From NCBI GenBank assembly GCA_023333565.1, contig JAJKFH010000482.1, positions 62,001 through 126,000 of the forward strand: 64,000 nucleotides of DNA, given 5' to 3'. The notes beneath the pieces were generated by a model, which saw only the letters and a program-made list of their open reading frames with translations, had not been told where the DNA came from and searched no databases. The stretch's first letter is position 1, and the number at the start of each line of letters is the position of its first letter. Positions 41,675-53,808 of this stretch are shown piece by piece. Position numbers and translations under genes: made by a program. This stretch comes from Puffinus mauretanicus (taxonomy: Eukaryota > Chordata > Aves > Procellariiformes > Procellariidae).

Positions 41675-44600
41675 ATGAAGGCTCTCAGGGGAGGGTGGTT
41701 TGTGTTCTTTCTTGCGGCCGCAGCCTGGGCGCAGGATGCCCTGGGTAAGGGGCTGTTTTGGGGTGGGGGGGAGTCCTGCTGGGTCTGGTCCGGGGAGGGG
41801 GAGCGGGCAGTGCCCCCCAGGCTGGGCTGCTGGGTGCCTCTGCCCTGGGCACGGCTGTTTGCTGCGGGGTGGGGGGCACGGGTGCTGCCTGGCTGCCAGC
41901 GGAGGAGGACCAGGGTCTCCTCTCCAGCCCAGGCTGGGCAGGTCTGTAGGTCAAACTGCCCCACGCACCAGGCGTGGGGCTGAGGGCCCGGATCCGGAGC
42001 GAGGGGAGCCCTGGGGTGGGTCCTGCATCCCCCCCACCTCACCGTTGGGGACCCTTCAGGAGCATCACGGCCGCATCGGTGCCCCGGGGTGACAGCACAA
42101 AGCCCCTGGGGCCGCCTCCGTCCCTCTGCTCCCCGAGGCTGTAGATGCTAAAACGGGGGAGCCCCAGGGGATGTCTGTACCGGGGGTTCGCCCGCCTTGC
42201 TCCCCTGGGAGCAGGCAGCCTGGGGGTCCCCAGCGAGCTGGCTCAGCCCTCCCTCTCCTCGCCCTGTCACAGTCTCCGTTACGTGTGGCCACGCGTGGCT
42301 CTCCGTGGCGGTGCGGGCTGGCCTCCTGGGGAGCCGTGTGGCCGGTGGGGAGCTGACGCTGGGAGCCGGCTGCGGGGTGACCGCCGCTGACGGGGACGGG
42401 TACCGGCTGGAGCACCCGCTCGTGGGCTGCGGGACCACCCTGGAGGTGAGGAGCCGGGGGTGACCGCGTGGCCCTGACGTGGTCCTCCTCGGGGTGGGTG
42501 TAGGATGGAAGGCAGGGGACCATGTCCCACAGGGGAGGGGCAGCGTCACTTGGCTGTGACTGCCGAAGCCCCCGTGTCTGAGGAGACCCGGTGGGTCCTC
42601 CACAACCACCTGTTTCCCCCGGGGTGCCCGTGCCATTGTTGTCACCGCACCCATGTGTTGGGTGAGCTCCAGGGCTGGACCCCTGGGTCCTGCCGTCCCC
42701 CTGGCACAGTCCCCATGGGGAGGGCACCCGGCAGCACCCACAGGGACACCCACCCTTTGTGTGAGGGTGGGAACGCCGGTTAAAGTGAGCGGGGCCGTTA
42801 CCTATGACCTGAAACCTGGCTCTCACCGTGCGCCGAGGAGCTTTCTGGCTCCCAGGCTGGCAGCACCCTCCCGGGTGCTGGGGACAGGGAGGGGACACCC
42901 GCTCCGACCCAGGTGACACCTCCAGCCCCATGTCTGCTCGTTCCCCCAGCTCCTCCCGGGCAGCATCCGCTACAGCAACGTCCTCCACTACCGCCCCTCG
43001 GCCGGGGGGCCCGTGGCTCGTGCCGGACCCTTCTCCCTCCCCGTGGAGTGTTACTACCCCAGGTAAGCGGGGACCCCCGCGGAGCCGGGCTCCGGCTGAG
43101 CCCCGTGTGCCCACGCTCCCTGGGTGTGATCCACGGTGGGACCCCTCGGTGCCTGGTCCTGGGCAGGGGGGGTGCCTGCCCGTGGGGGATGTGGTGCGGG
43201 GGTGCCCCCGGGAGCCTGTCCCCCCACTCGAGGATGCTCTGTGGTGCAGGACGGGCAGTGTTTCGTCCGGGGCCGTCCAGCCCACCTGGGTCCCCTTCGG
43301 CTCCACCGTCGCTCACCGGAGACGCTTGCGCTTCGCCTTGGATGTGTATGACAGTGAGTGGGGGGGAGCCCCAGACCCCCTCGTTCCCCTGTGGGGGGGG
43401 GGGACCCCGGGGCCCCGGGGCGATGCTCGGGGCAGCCCCAGCCACGTGCCTTCCAGGTACCTGGTCCTCCCGCCTGCGCCAGCCCACCTATTCCCTGGGG
43501 GAGCTGATCAACATCCAGGCGTCGGTGAGCACCGACCCCCACCCGCCCCTGAGGGTCTTCGTGGACGAATGCGTGGCCAGCCCGAGCGCGGCGGCGCGGC
43601 TGAAATACGAGGTCATCGCTGACAACGGGTGAGCGCCGGGGCTGGGCGCAGGGTGGTGGCTGCTCGCCCGAATTGCCGCTCTCCCTCCTCGCCGGGACCC
43701 TGCGGGCGGTGGCAGAGCCCGGCTGGCCCTGGGGGGGGGTGGCAGTGCCCGTCTCACCGCGTCTCCCATCCCGGCAGGTGCCTGCTGGATGGGCAGCTTG
43801 GTCGCTCCCGCTTCCTATCCCAGCGTGGAGACCGCTTCCTCCGCTTCCAGCTGGACACCTTCCTCTTCCCAAACGCCTCCGGCAGCCAGGTCTGTGCCAG
43901 CGGGGTCTGGGGGTGACACCCACCCACCCACCAGTGCGGGGAGGGGGTGGCTGGGGGTGATCGGTGGAGAGCCGTGGGGCAGCTCAGGTGGATGCTTGTC
44001 CCTGCAGATCTACCTCCGCTGTCACCTGAAGGCTGTGGCGGAGGGGGCTGGCAGCACCTCCGGCAAAGCCTGTTCCTACGACCGTGTGGCAGCCGCCTGG
44101 CGCTCCCCGGATGGGGCCGACTGCTCCTGCTGCGGCTCTCCAACCGGCTGCGGGGGCCGGCGGCGGCGCCGGCTGGCCGGCAGCGGAGGTAAGAGACCCC
44201 CTCGGTGGGATGCTTGAGCCCTACGGGGATGCCTGTGCCCAGCGGTGCCTGATGGGCTTCTCCTTGCAGGGCTCCTGGGGGAAGCCAGCGTCCGCCTCGG
44301 TCCCCTGGGGCTGCTCTCGGCTCTGCCCAGCTCGTCCCCGGCCCCCACGGGGCTCCCCACGGCACTGGAGCCCAGCACGGCACCGCCTCGCCGCCCCTCG
44401 GTCCCCGTGGTGCGGGGGGAGAAGAGGGACTCGGGTGAGTGCGAGCCGCCCCACGGTGCTGGGGGGGTGGCTGGGGTGACCCTGCCGTCCCCCTCACCCC
44501 GCTGCCTCTCCCCGCAGGGCTGGCTCTCCCCGTCCCGGGCACCACGCTGGCCATGGTGGCCATGTGCTCCATCCTCGCCGCCGTGGGCATGGCCGGCTGC

Positions 44601-44759
44601 TACTGCTCGGTGCGGCGTCACCGGAGTGGGCAGAGGGTGGGGGGTCCCGAGGCGGCCCTGGGGGAGCCCCGCGCTGTGGCCATGGCCCCCACCGCAGCCG
44701 GTGGTGCCTGGGCCACCCCCGGGAACCCCTTTGCTCCTGCGGACCCTGCCGTCCTGTGA
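41675..44759 (+). CDS. Zona pellucida (ZP) domain glycoprotein, ZP3-like
   Basis: Nine exons: 41675-41744, 42273-42445, 42950-43062, 43250-43353, 43457-43628, 43778-43889, 44008-44188, 44270-44434 and 44518-44759, giving 443 aa in phase. A signal peptide is followed by a ZP-N domain (VSVTCGHAWLSV, IPVECHYPR-like LPVECYYPR) and a ZP-C domain containing VQPTWVPFGSTV, LGELINIQASVST, RVFVDECVA and IYLRCHLKA. The CSCCGS cluster then precedes RRRRR (about 298-302), a furin-type site, and a transmembrane helix (about 370-393) with a short tail. One N-glycosylation sequon, NAS, lies at about 243. This is the ZP3/ZPC layout. Such proteins polymerise into the egg coat after cleavage. I do not recognise the exact paralog. 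Confidence 0.88.
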
Positions 44760-44773
44760 GCCTCCTTGTTTTA

Positions 44774-44779
44774 GAAATA
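44774..44779 (+). terminator. ZP3-like gene polyadenylation signal AATAAA
   Basis: AATAAA lies 15 nt after the stop codon, so the 3' UTR is minimal, as is usual for ZP genes. Confidence 0.75.
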
Positions 44780-44799
44780 AACCTGTGGTAGAAAGGCTG

Positions 44800-46300
44800 T
44801 GCCGGGTCAGTGTGGGAGGGGGCTGTGGGGGCCTGGCTGCTCGGGGTGAGTGGGTGGGGGGCGATGTGACGTGTCCCCAGCGCCTCTGTGTACCCCAAAG
44901 GGTCCCACTGGCTTCTCTGGGGTGCTGCCGGACAGCCCACGCCACCCACCACGGGGTGGGAAGGAGGGCTGGGTCCCTGGCAAGCATGGCTCCTGGTAGC
45001 CGGCCGACTCGGGGGGGCAGAGCGCTGGCACCCCCTCTGCCCGGGCGGTGGGTGGAATGGGGGTGCAATAGGGACCAGCACGGTGAGCCAGCGCGCTCTG
45101 CGCCACAGCCTGCGGCCCCCTCCCCGGCACGGCTGCAGCCCCCTGCCCTGGGGTGCTCGGGGGGTGCCGGGAGAAGGGGGGGGGGCGAGAGCAGAGCTGC
45201 TGGGGCGGGGGGGGGGTTGGCATCCCAGTGGGAGCTTGTGGGCACCTCGGCTCCTGGCTTTGCCGGGTGTGGGGCTGTACGGGGGCAGATGGGCTGAAGG
45301 CACCTCGCTGCTCTCCCGCTTCCCAAAGCTGCTCGGCCGTGGTGGGGCAGGTCCCTGGGCTTTGAGGGGGGGACATGGCTCAGAGGGCCCTCGTGCCGCT
45401 TTCCTGCGGGAGCCGGCCGGGGAAAGCGAGCAGTGGGCAGTGCCAGGCGCAGGATGGTGGCGCGTAGGGCGGTATCGCGTGGTCCCCTTCGTCCACAGGG
45501 CTTTAATTATTTACTGCCTTTTGGGGTTTTTTTCTCCCCTGCTTGGAGCTTTTGGCTTCTCCTCTTGGCCGGACACCCTGAAAGCGTGGGCCAGCACGCT
45601 GGGCGTGAAGCCACCGCAGCGGAGAGTAGCTGGCTGGGGGGGGGGGGACACGCGATGGTGACAGGACCTGCTCGGGGTCCCCTCCCGCAGCCAGGGAGCG
45701 GGGGCAGAGCCGGGTGAAGGGGGTGCCAGGGAGGTCTGGTCCTCATGACCCCGGGAGGGGGGATGCGGGCAGGGGCCAGCCCCCGGCTCTGCGAGGAGGA
45801 GGCGTTCGTGCCTAATGGATGCCGTGATGGATCTTCCAGGAACTCGCTGCAGAGAGCTGCTTTTTATTTTTTTCTTCTTCTTTCTGAGCTCCTGTAAACA
45901 CGGCCTGGTGCTGGGGCACGGGGGCTGCGAGCGGGGCTGGGCACGGCTCGCAGCGGGGTGGGGGGGCACAGCACAGCTGGGGGGGGGGGCTTTTGGGGCA
46001 GCCTGGCACCCCTGGCACCCCGCTTTCCTCATCTCCCTTTCGTGTGGCCCTGGGTGTGCTGCGGGTTGAGCATCTTTCCCCGGGGGGGGTCAGGGTGCCC
46101 AGGACCCCTTCCTTGAATGGGGCGGGGGGGCAACACTGAGCACCCCCCCCCCCCAGTGCAGCTGGGGTGCCCCGCTTTCTTCTCCCCACTGCACCCACGG
46201 GTGGGGTGGGTTTGGGGGGGCTGCCTCCTCCCCCCCATCTGCTCCGAGTAGTGGGGTCCCCCCGTGGGGTCACGCGTGGGCTGGGCGGTGGCCCGGGGAT
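44800..46300. other. Intergenic, no gene seen
   Basis: About 1.5 kb between the ZP3-like and first MS4A genes. It has long G runs and a T-rich stretch at 45860-45890. A CpG-rich section from about 46320 leads into the MS4A promoter. Confidence 0.5.
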
Positions 46301-46463
46301 GCTGCAGCTTCTGACATCAACCGCGCTGCACCAATGGGAGCCCGGCAAGGCGGGGTGGGGCGGGGGCGGCCCCGGCGGGGACCGGGCTGCTCCGGGGACC
46401 GGCGGCGGCGGCGGCGGGGGGGGGGTCCCGCTGCGGGCCGGCCCGCTGCCCCCCGCTGCCTCC

Positions 46464-48391
46464 ATGCAGGGGATGGGGAGCCTGCGGCTGGGCAGCCGCG
46501 CCGTGATGTACACGGCCGAGACCCTGCCCAAGGGCAAGAACCGAGTGATGGGGGTGAGTCGGGGGGGCGGGGGGGGGGAGGGCTGGCACCCCTGAAAAAT
46601 CCCCCCCAACCCCATCCCCGGAGGTTTCTGCCCCTCCTGCTGATCCCCCGGGGGATGCTGCGGCCCCCGGAGCGGCTCGGGGACCGGGACACCCCAATCC
46701 CCAGGGCAGTGGGGTGTGGGGGGGTGTGATTTGGCCCCATTCTCGCCCTGCCCCATCCCACAGACCATCCAGATCATGACCGGCTTCATGCACATCGGCT
46801 TCGGGATCGTCCTGACGACGCTCACCAACGTCTACACCTCCGTCTTCATCATCGGCGAGATCCCCTTCCTGGGCGGCGTGTCTGTGCGTAGCGTGGGGCC
46901 GGGGAGGGATGCCCACTGGTGAAGGATGCCCACTGGTGAAAAGGGATGCCCACCGGGGTCCCAGGGCCCCCGGGGACTGGGGGCAGGGGGATTCTGGTTC
47001 AGCAGCTGTAAAACTCAAGGACTAACAGCCCCCAAGGGGGGATCGCCGTGCCCCTGAGAGCCGTGGGGCCGTGCCCGTGGGCAGCTTGTTGATGCTGGGT
47101 GGGTTTGGGGGGCTCAGGGTGACCTCGGCGGCGGCTGATTGTCCCCCTTTCTCCCGGTGCAGTTCATCATCTCAGGTTGCCTCTCCATCGGGGCGGAGAA
47201 GAGCCCCACGGAGTGTGCGGTGAGTGTCCCCGGGGATCCCAAAAAAACCACCCCAAAGGCAGCCTGAGCTGTTACCCGCGACCGGACCCCCGGGCAGTGC
47301 CACAGAGCCGGGGGGCGGTGGGTGTCCCCACCCACTTTGGGGTCTGACGCCTGCCCCTTGCCATGCCTGCAGGTGAAGGGCAGCCAGACCATGAACGTCA
47401 TCAGCGCCATCTTCGCTCTGCTGGGCATCGTCGCCTTCATCGTAGACCTCAACCTGAACGGGCTCTACCGCTCCAGCTTCGACTACAACAACTATCTCGT
47501 CCTGGTAAGCGGGGGCACAGCCGGCCCCCCCCCCTCCCCCAGCCTCCGCTTTCGGAGCAGCGGTGCCCAGGGCTGGCTGAGCCCGCCCGGACATGGCTAA
47601 GCCTTTTGGGAACCTCCCCTGCCCCCTTCTCCATCCCTCCTGGGGGGCTGTCCTGCCTCCCCCCTGGATGCTGCCTGAACCCTTCCCTGGGGGCGGCGGG
47701 GGGCTTTGCCAGGCTCCTCTGCGGGGTTCAGCCCCGTCGCCGTTGGGGAGCGGGGAGCCCGTGGCCGGCGGCACCCCGACCGCGGGGCCGTCTGCCGGCG
47801 CGGCGCCGTGCGCCTGACCTATTTTAGGCTGATACCTCAGGAGATGACTCACACCCTGGAAGCGCCCGTTTCTCTCCGCAAGCTGTAAAAGCAGCGAGGC
47901 GCAGGGCTCCGAGTGAGACCTCGGTGTCGGGGCTGCAGTGCTTAGGATCGGTGGGAGATAGAAGAGGGGAACCCCCAAATCCTCACCCCGAAACGTGGGG
48001 TGGGGTGCACCCTGTGGGGCTGAGCCTGGGTTTCCTCCTCCTGGGCGCTGCTGATGGGGCTTTCCCTGTCCTGGAGCTCGCAGGGAACGGGATTTCCATC
48101 GTCCTGCTCATCTTCACCATCCTGGAGTTCTGCATCGCCGTGGCCACCGCCAATTTCTGGTGCCGGGCCACCCGCCTCAACTCCAACGAGGTAGGGCAGG
48201 GGGGCGAAGGGCAGCAGGACTGAGCCCCATCCGGACCCCCAGCACCGTTCCCCCCCCCCCCTGCTCTCCCCCAGGCCATGCTGATCGTGCCCAGCACCAC
48301 GCAGGTGGACCTGGCAGTGCCGCTGACCGACCTGCCCCAGCCGCCCAGCTACGCCGAGGTGATCTACGACCCCAAAGAGCAGCCCAGCTAG
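46464..48391 (+). CDS. MS4A-family four-pass membrane protein (first intact copy)
   Basis: Six exons: 46464-46553, 46764-46883, 47163-47219, 47373-47504, 48077-48190 and 48275-48391, giving 209 aa. TM1 is in exon 2 (IQIMTGFMHIGFGIVLTTL), TM2 spans exons 2-3 (FLGGVSFIISGCLSIGAEK), TM3 is in exon 4 (MNVISAIFALLGIVAFIV), and TM4 is in exon 5 (ISIVLLIFTILEFCIAVAT). The exon phases are all 0, as in mammalian MS4A genes. The C-terminal tail holds PPSY, a PPxY motif for WW-domain ubiquitin ligases, within QPPSYAEVIYDP. It resembles MS4A4A/MS4A15 without a clear one-to-one match. The exon 5 acceptor at 48077 was chosen for phase; a CAG 7 nt further in would shift the frame. AATAAA lies at 49195-49200. 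Confidence 0.88.
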
Positions 48392-49194
48392 AAGCGGAGT
48401 CGGGGCTGGGCTGGCTCCCAGGAGCAGCGTCCGACCCCTGCCTGCATGACAGACCTCCTCCCGCCGCCGCCGGTGCCTCCCCCACCCCGGGAAAGCATGC
48501 CACCCCCCTTCCCGGGGAGCACCCCGGCACCTCTGCCTCGCTGCGCCGGGCGCTGCCGCAGGCATGGGCGGGCGCGGGGCGGGGGGGGGAGGAGGAGAGG
48601 CCGGAGACCCCGCGGACCCCACGGGGCGGTGGGTGTCGGGGGGGGGCCACCCCGAACCCTGTCCCTTCCCAGAAGCAGCAGCTCTGGGGTTTCTTTGCAG
48701 CTGGCCGCCCCCCAAGTCTAGCGAGGCGCTGGCCCTGAGGACGTCGGTGCGGGGTCCTGCCTCCACGCTCCCAAAACCGTCCCCAGCCAACTTCCCCCTG
48801 TCCAGGGCTACGGCATCCTCCTCCCGCTGCGCTGCAGGCTGGGACACGCTAGTACCCTCTCCTGAAAGCCAGCAAGCACCCCGACTTTGCCCCCTCCCTG
48901 CCCATCTCCTGCGCCCGCGCTAGGTCTCAAAGAGGGGCTCTTCACCTGCTGGCTGCTTGGGAGAAGGGGCTTCTCCGGGGAGGGGGAGGACATCTTGGGG
49001 CTTCCCAGGGTGTTTCTGCCCGTAAATACCCGGTTGGCTGCTGGGGTTCATTCCCGTCGGGGTTCAGGACCCCCGTGAGGTCTGGTAGCCATGTAGCAGG
49101 TAGCTTATAGAGACCCCGACGGATGCCAGGAGCCGCGCGGGCGGCCGGACTGTCTACCTCGGCTCGTACCCCCTTGGCTTTATTTTATCTTTGA

Positions 49195-49200
49195 AATAAA
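49195..49200 (+). terminator. First MS4A gene polyadenylation signal AATAAA
   Basis: A canonical hexamer about 800 bp after the stop codon. Confidence 0.75.
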
Positions 49201-49215
49201 CGCTCCGGCCGGGCC

Positions 49216-52000
49216 TGTCTCTCCTTATTTTGGGGATTTCTCAGCATGGGAGCTGCAAATCCCCCCCCGCAGAGCCGCTGTCTGTCCGGCAAGGGGCTCA
49301 TCCCGCCTGGCTTCAGGGGTCTCCCGTGCCCATCACCCTCCTCTGGTCCCGCTGGAGATGGCAAGACGTGACAGCACCCCCAGTACCTGCTCCCCCCAAG
49401 GAAATCTGCCCCCCTATATCCCCCATATATACATAGCGGCACGGCTCGCTATATTTAGCGCTGCTGGAGCAGCTGGTCAGCCGGCGGCGATGACGGTGAC
49501 GGCAGCAGCTCCGGGTTCTTACAACAGCCAAGGAGCTCTCCCTGGGCTGGGGCTGCTCCTTGGGGTGACACGGGGACACCGGTGACACGTGCTCCCTCTT
49601 CCCCCGAGGCTGGGAACGGAGCCGAGGGACTGATGAGCGCTCCCGAACCTCACCCGTGCTGCAGTCCCTCAAAAATCCCCCATCTCGGGGGCAGGAATTC
49701 AGACCAAAGGCTTCTTGACCCATTTTTAATCAGCAGAGAGGTTTGGTGGCTCCTGACGAGCTCGTTACTGACTTCCACCCCCGAGCACCCTGCAGCGGTG
49801 GGGACGCTTGAGAGCCCAAGGAGGAGCCGGGGTGGTGCTGAGCGTCTGGTACAGCATGCCGGCGGAGGAGCCGGAGCTCGTGGAGAGCCCGGTGCTGATT
49901 TTCGGAGGGGTGGGAGCACCCTGGTGAGTTGTGGGTGCCCTAAGGGGGGGATCTCGCTCCCTGGGGCATCCCCCCCCGCCCCCAGACCTCACCTCCAGCC
50001 CCGGAGCAGGGTCAGGGAGCGCCTCTTTCAACCATCTCTTTAGTTTTGGGTTGAGTTAAATGTTTTCTTTCTTGTTTCAACAGCTCCCCCCCCCCGCCCT
50101 GACAACGCTCGCGCTGCTCAGCCAAAGCCTCATGGATTATTCACTCGCTGTCAGTTATTTCTGTTCCCAGCTCTGAAAAAATAATGAGCCGGTTTGGTAG
50201 GAAAAGCCCCGGAGATTGGGGGAGTGGGATGAAGAGGCTGCCTCTGCTCATCCCGCGTTCACGGACCATTTACGGCTCCGGTTCCTCACCTCTGGCTCCG
50301 GGAACCTCCCGTACCTCCTCTCCCACGGCAGCCGGGGAGGTTCCCTCCCTGCTCACCCTCCGCCGGCATCGGGCTCTTTTTTCCCCGGAGCATCCCACAC
50401 GCCGAGCCGCTGCTGGGTCGGGGCCAGCCTCTTGCTGCCAAGGGCAAAAAGCCCCTTCCCGTGAAATCAGGCATTAGCACGGCGATAACCCGGAGCCCCT
50501 CGATCTTTAAACCCAGATGATCTTTCCACGGGCTTTCAAGGTTTTCTGCCGCTTCGCCGCATTTAGGTGCAGCTGGAAACGCAGGAATAGGTGTTTTAAG
50601 GCTCTAGGGAAATGTGTTTCTTTTCTATATGTCTACTTCTATGCATTATGCAGCCCTGAAACCTCCTGGGGAGGAGCGGGCACCTCTCAGGGTCTGGGGA
50701 CAGAGAGGGTCTGGGGACCCGGCAGAGTGATGGGGAGGGACTCGCTTGGGGACACACGGTGCTGGTGAGCCGGGAAGGTGGCGGCGACCAAAGGGCCATA
50801 AAAAGGGTGGCAACGAGGGCGGGAGAAACGCTGGGGCAAAGGCTGGCACCTTTGCCGGGGAGGAGGGTACCCCGAGGGATGGCACGGAGCGTGCCCCACG
50901 GCCGGGACGGGACGCCATGCGCCCCGGTGCCACCTCTCTGCCGTGATGGGGAGGGTTGGGGGGCTCGCAGGGCAGGGACCCCTGCGGGGAGACCTCCGTG
51001 CCCGGTGGCCTCCCGCAGCGTCTCCGGGCTGGGAGAAGCAGAGGGAGCCCCTGGCCCTGGCTCGTGCCAGGCTCGGCACTCGGCGTCTCGGAGCAGCTCG
51101 TGTTTATGGCGTCTGCCGCAGTCGCAACCGTCCCCGAGGTGGAGGTGGGGAGCACGGGACAAGCCCCTCTTGCCCGGCGTCACCGGCACTGCTCAGAAAG
51201 CTCTGGCTTCCTTCAACTGCCGTGAGCCGTGAATGTTCCCCGGGGAGACCCCCGCCACGCCGGACCCGGGCACCGGGCACCGGGCTGACCTCCCCTGCGT
51301 ACCCGCTCCCTGCCCCGCGGCGCTGGGGGATGCCCCCCTGCCCGCTCCTCGGGGTGGGCACAGGCCGAAGGACCTCGGGGCTTCTCTCGGCAGCCCCCCT
51401 TGGAGGGAAAGGGCCCCTGGGGACAAGGCGTGGGGTGGCAGAGGAGAAGGGCAGCTCGGTGTTGGGCAGCGATCTCGGGGGTCCGTGAAATGCTGGTGGT
51501 TTGGGGGAGAGGAGCTGCTGGGGCTGCTTTACATCCCTGGGCAAAGCTGGGGAGCGCCTGGATCCCAAACACATCCTTCCATCCCGCATCTTGGAAGGAT
51601 GCTGAAGCCCTGGAGGATGCAAGGAGGATGCCCGGGGGGCTGAGCGGGCGAGGGGTCTTCAGGATGAAGAAGATGGCTGAAAGGAGGAGGGCTGGGAGAG
51701 CGCACGGTGGTTCTCGGTCTTCGTGTGACGCAGCAAGCCAGTGGTGGGCTGAGCCGGGCTGCAGGAGGGGTCTCTGCACCCCCCGACGAGAGAAACGGGG
51801 AGATGTGGAGCTGAAAAGGGGGGGGGACACAATCTGCTGAAGGGCACCGACGCATCGCCCTGGTGCTGTGCATGGGGAATGGTGCAGCCGGGCCGGCTGC
51901 GAGGGCTCTCCCTTGCGGTGCCTGGGATGCCGCAGCGCTGGGGACAGTGCCCAGAGACCCTTTTGTCACCTTCCCCCCCCTAAACCTTCCCGGGAGATGC
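49216..52000. other. Intergenic, no gene seen
   Basis: About 2.8 kb without recognisable exons. A MEF2-type site CTATATTTAG is at 49449-49458. The composition is less G-rich than the gene-bearing parts of the window. Confidence 0.45.
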
Positions 52001-52007
52001 CGGGGCC

Positions 52008-52545
52008 TTGCACGGGGCTGGCTGCTGCAGGCTGGTGTCGGTCACCCCCCCGAAAGGGGAGCTGGGGGTAAAGACGAGCACCCACATGCCCGTGCCCCCG
52101 TCCCGGGGCTGCAGCCGCTGCCGGGCTGCCCCGCGTCCTCTGCTCCCCAGGGCATCCAGGTCCCCTGGGCATCCTCCACCCGGGCTGCGGCGGGGTCCTC
52201 ATCTCCTCCATCAGGTCCTGCTACTTCATCTGGGGAGGATTCCTGGTACGGGGGTTCCCCGAGCTGGAGGTGTCCCCTTGGTTTTGGGGCAGTACCCGCT
52301 GCTTCACACCCTCCTCCTCCTCTCCCAGCAGTTCATCCTCTCCAGCTCCGTGGTGGCAGAGAGGAAAGGGGGTCTCCGCTCCCAGCGTTTCCCTGGGGTG
52401 CAGCGGTGCTGGCTCCCGGCACCCCGGCTCCTCCGAGTGCCAGAATGTCCCAGGGCACGGGTGTCGGTGAAGCCTTGGAGATGCGCTGGAGCTTTTCTGC
52501 AGCATCAGGCGTTTTATCGGGAGCAAACGGATCAAAGGCTGGAAG
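52008..52545 (+). pseudogene. MS4A-like locus with a frameshift, probable pseudogene
   Basis: Successive pieces match MS4A exon structure. The end of exon 1 (TPPKGELG, then GTAAAG) is at 52067. A TM1 exon at 52151-52245 reads GIQV, then after a one-base frameshift LGILHPGCGGVLISS and CYFIWGGFL, with donor GTACGG. A TM2 exon begins at 52332 (FILSSSVVAERKG) after a TCCCAGCAG acceptor but has no good donor. A possible TM3 exon lies at 52453-52545 (SFSAASGVLSGAN, donor GTAACG). Order, orientation, phase-0 edges and the short introns (83 and 86 nt) all fit. No TM4 exon was found. The frameshift and missing end favour a decayed copy; a sequencing error in a real gene is possible. Confidence 0.6.
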
Positions 52546-53777
52546 GTAACGGGAAGGCGATGACGGACGCATCTGGGACGGGCTTTAGGAGCGCTGCCGC
52601 GGCGCCCCAAATGACGGCGCGAACCCCAACCGCTGGACTCCTGCCCAAAAGCCTTTAGGGTGGTCCGGTGGGGGGTGTCACCGAGAGGCTGGCTCTGCGT
52701 GCGCCACGTATGACAGCCCCTTGTTCGAGGGGTCTTCCGCGACGCAGCCCCTGCCCCGAAAGACCACCTCCGGTTGCGGTTTGAGCTCCCTTCTCGCAAT
52801 GCATTTCCCTCCCTGTTGCGTTCTCCTAAGGTGCCACAGGTCCCACCATGGCTATTCCCACCAGCGCCGGAGCAGCCACCTTGAGCAGCCCGGTGCCACA
52901 AAATGGGTAAGGACCACCCCAGCAGGCAGCGACGCTCCCCCAGCCTCCCTGCCCGCCTCTGCCTGCTCCTGGCTCCAGGTTTCCTAAGCCAGGATGGATA
53001 CCTCGGTGTTGAACACCCTCGGAGGAGGTTCCCTCCGTGGGTTTTTGGGACACAGAGTGGGGACAACGCTGGGTCTGGGATTACAGACCAGCGTGTTTGG
53101 CTGCAGTGAAAATTTAAGGGTTGGCACCACCACCGCCCCGGGACTGCCGCGCCTCCCCGGCAACACGGCACGGATAAAAGCCAGCTGCTTTTTTTTTAAA
53201 AAAAAAAACCTGAAACCTGTCCCAGAAAATGTGGCTTTCTCATTCTGGAACCAGTATCGTAACAGCCCTGTGAGGACCAGAAACATTTGGAGGCAAAGGA
53301 AAATGTTGACTTTTGGTATTTTTATGGGGATATAAAGTTTTTCACAGGAAGCAGCAACCTTCTGTGAAAAGCATTTCTCCATCGCAATCTATTTTCTTTG
53401 GAAAAAAACAGGGCTTTTTGGGGTTGGAAAAGGACTTTCAGTTCCACCAGGCTCGTAAACTTGTCCTGCGCTGGTGGGAGGGGATGCTGGGGGGGCTCTC
53501 GCTGAACCCCCCCCGAGCCTCAGCACCCAGCCAGGCTTCTCCCGTGACACCCTAAGGGACACCGGCCCGTGGTACTGAAGCCACCGACGTGGGAGTCCCC
53601 GGGCACCGGCCCAGGGGTGTTTGCGCTCCTCCAGCCGTGCCGAAAACCACGCTCGTGGGGCAGACGTTTCGCCCGGCACCAGCACTCAGCCCGTGCGTAA
53701 GCGGCTCCTGGAGATTTAAAAGGAAGAATAAGCGGCAAAGAAAAGATTTCCAGCTGTCGGGAGAGCAAAACTCGACC

Positions 53778-53778
<1 letters not shown>

Positions 53779-53805
<27 letters not shown>
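53779..53805. repeat. Poly(A) tract, 27 bases
   Basis: A pure A run on + with no LINE 3' end or processed-gene body recognisable on its 5' side. CR1 elements do not end in poly(A), so the source is unclear. Confidence 0.85.

Positions 53806-53808
<3 letters not shown>

Noticed and set aside
44076..45326. 416-aa minus-strand frame opposite the ZP3-like exons
   Set aside because: It overlaps well-supported + strand exons and encodes low-complexity Pro/Arg/Ser-rich sequence.
52848..52906. Possible first coding exon MAIPTSAGAATLSSPVPQN with donor GTAAGG
   Set aside because: The Kozak context and donor are good, but no compatible downstream exon was found. Joining it to 57481 breaks the frame of the second MS4A gene.
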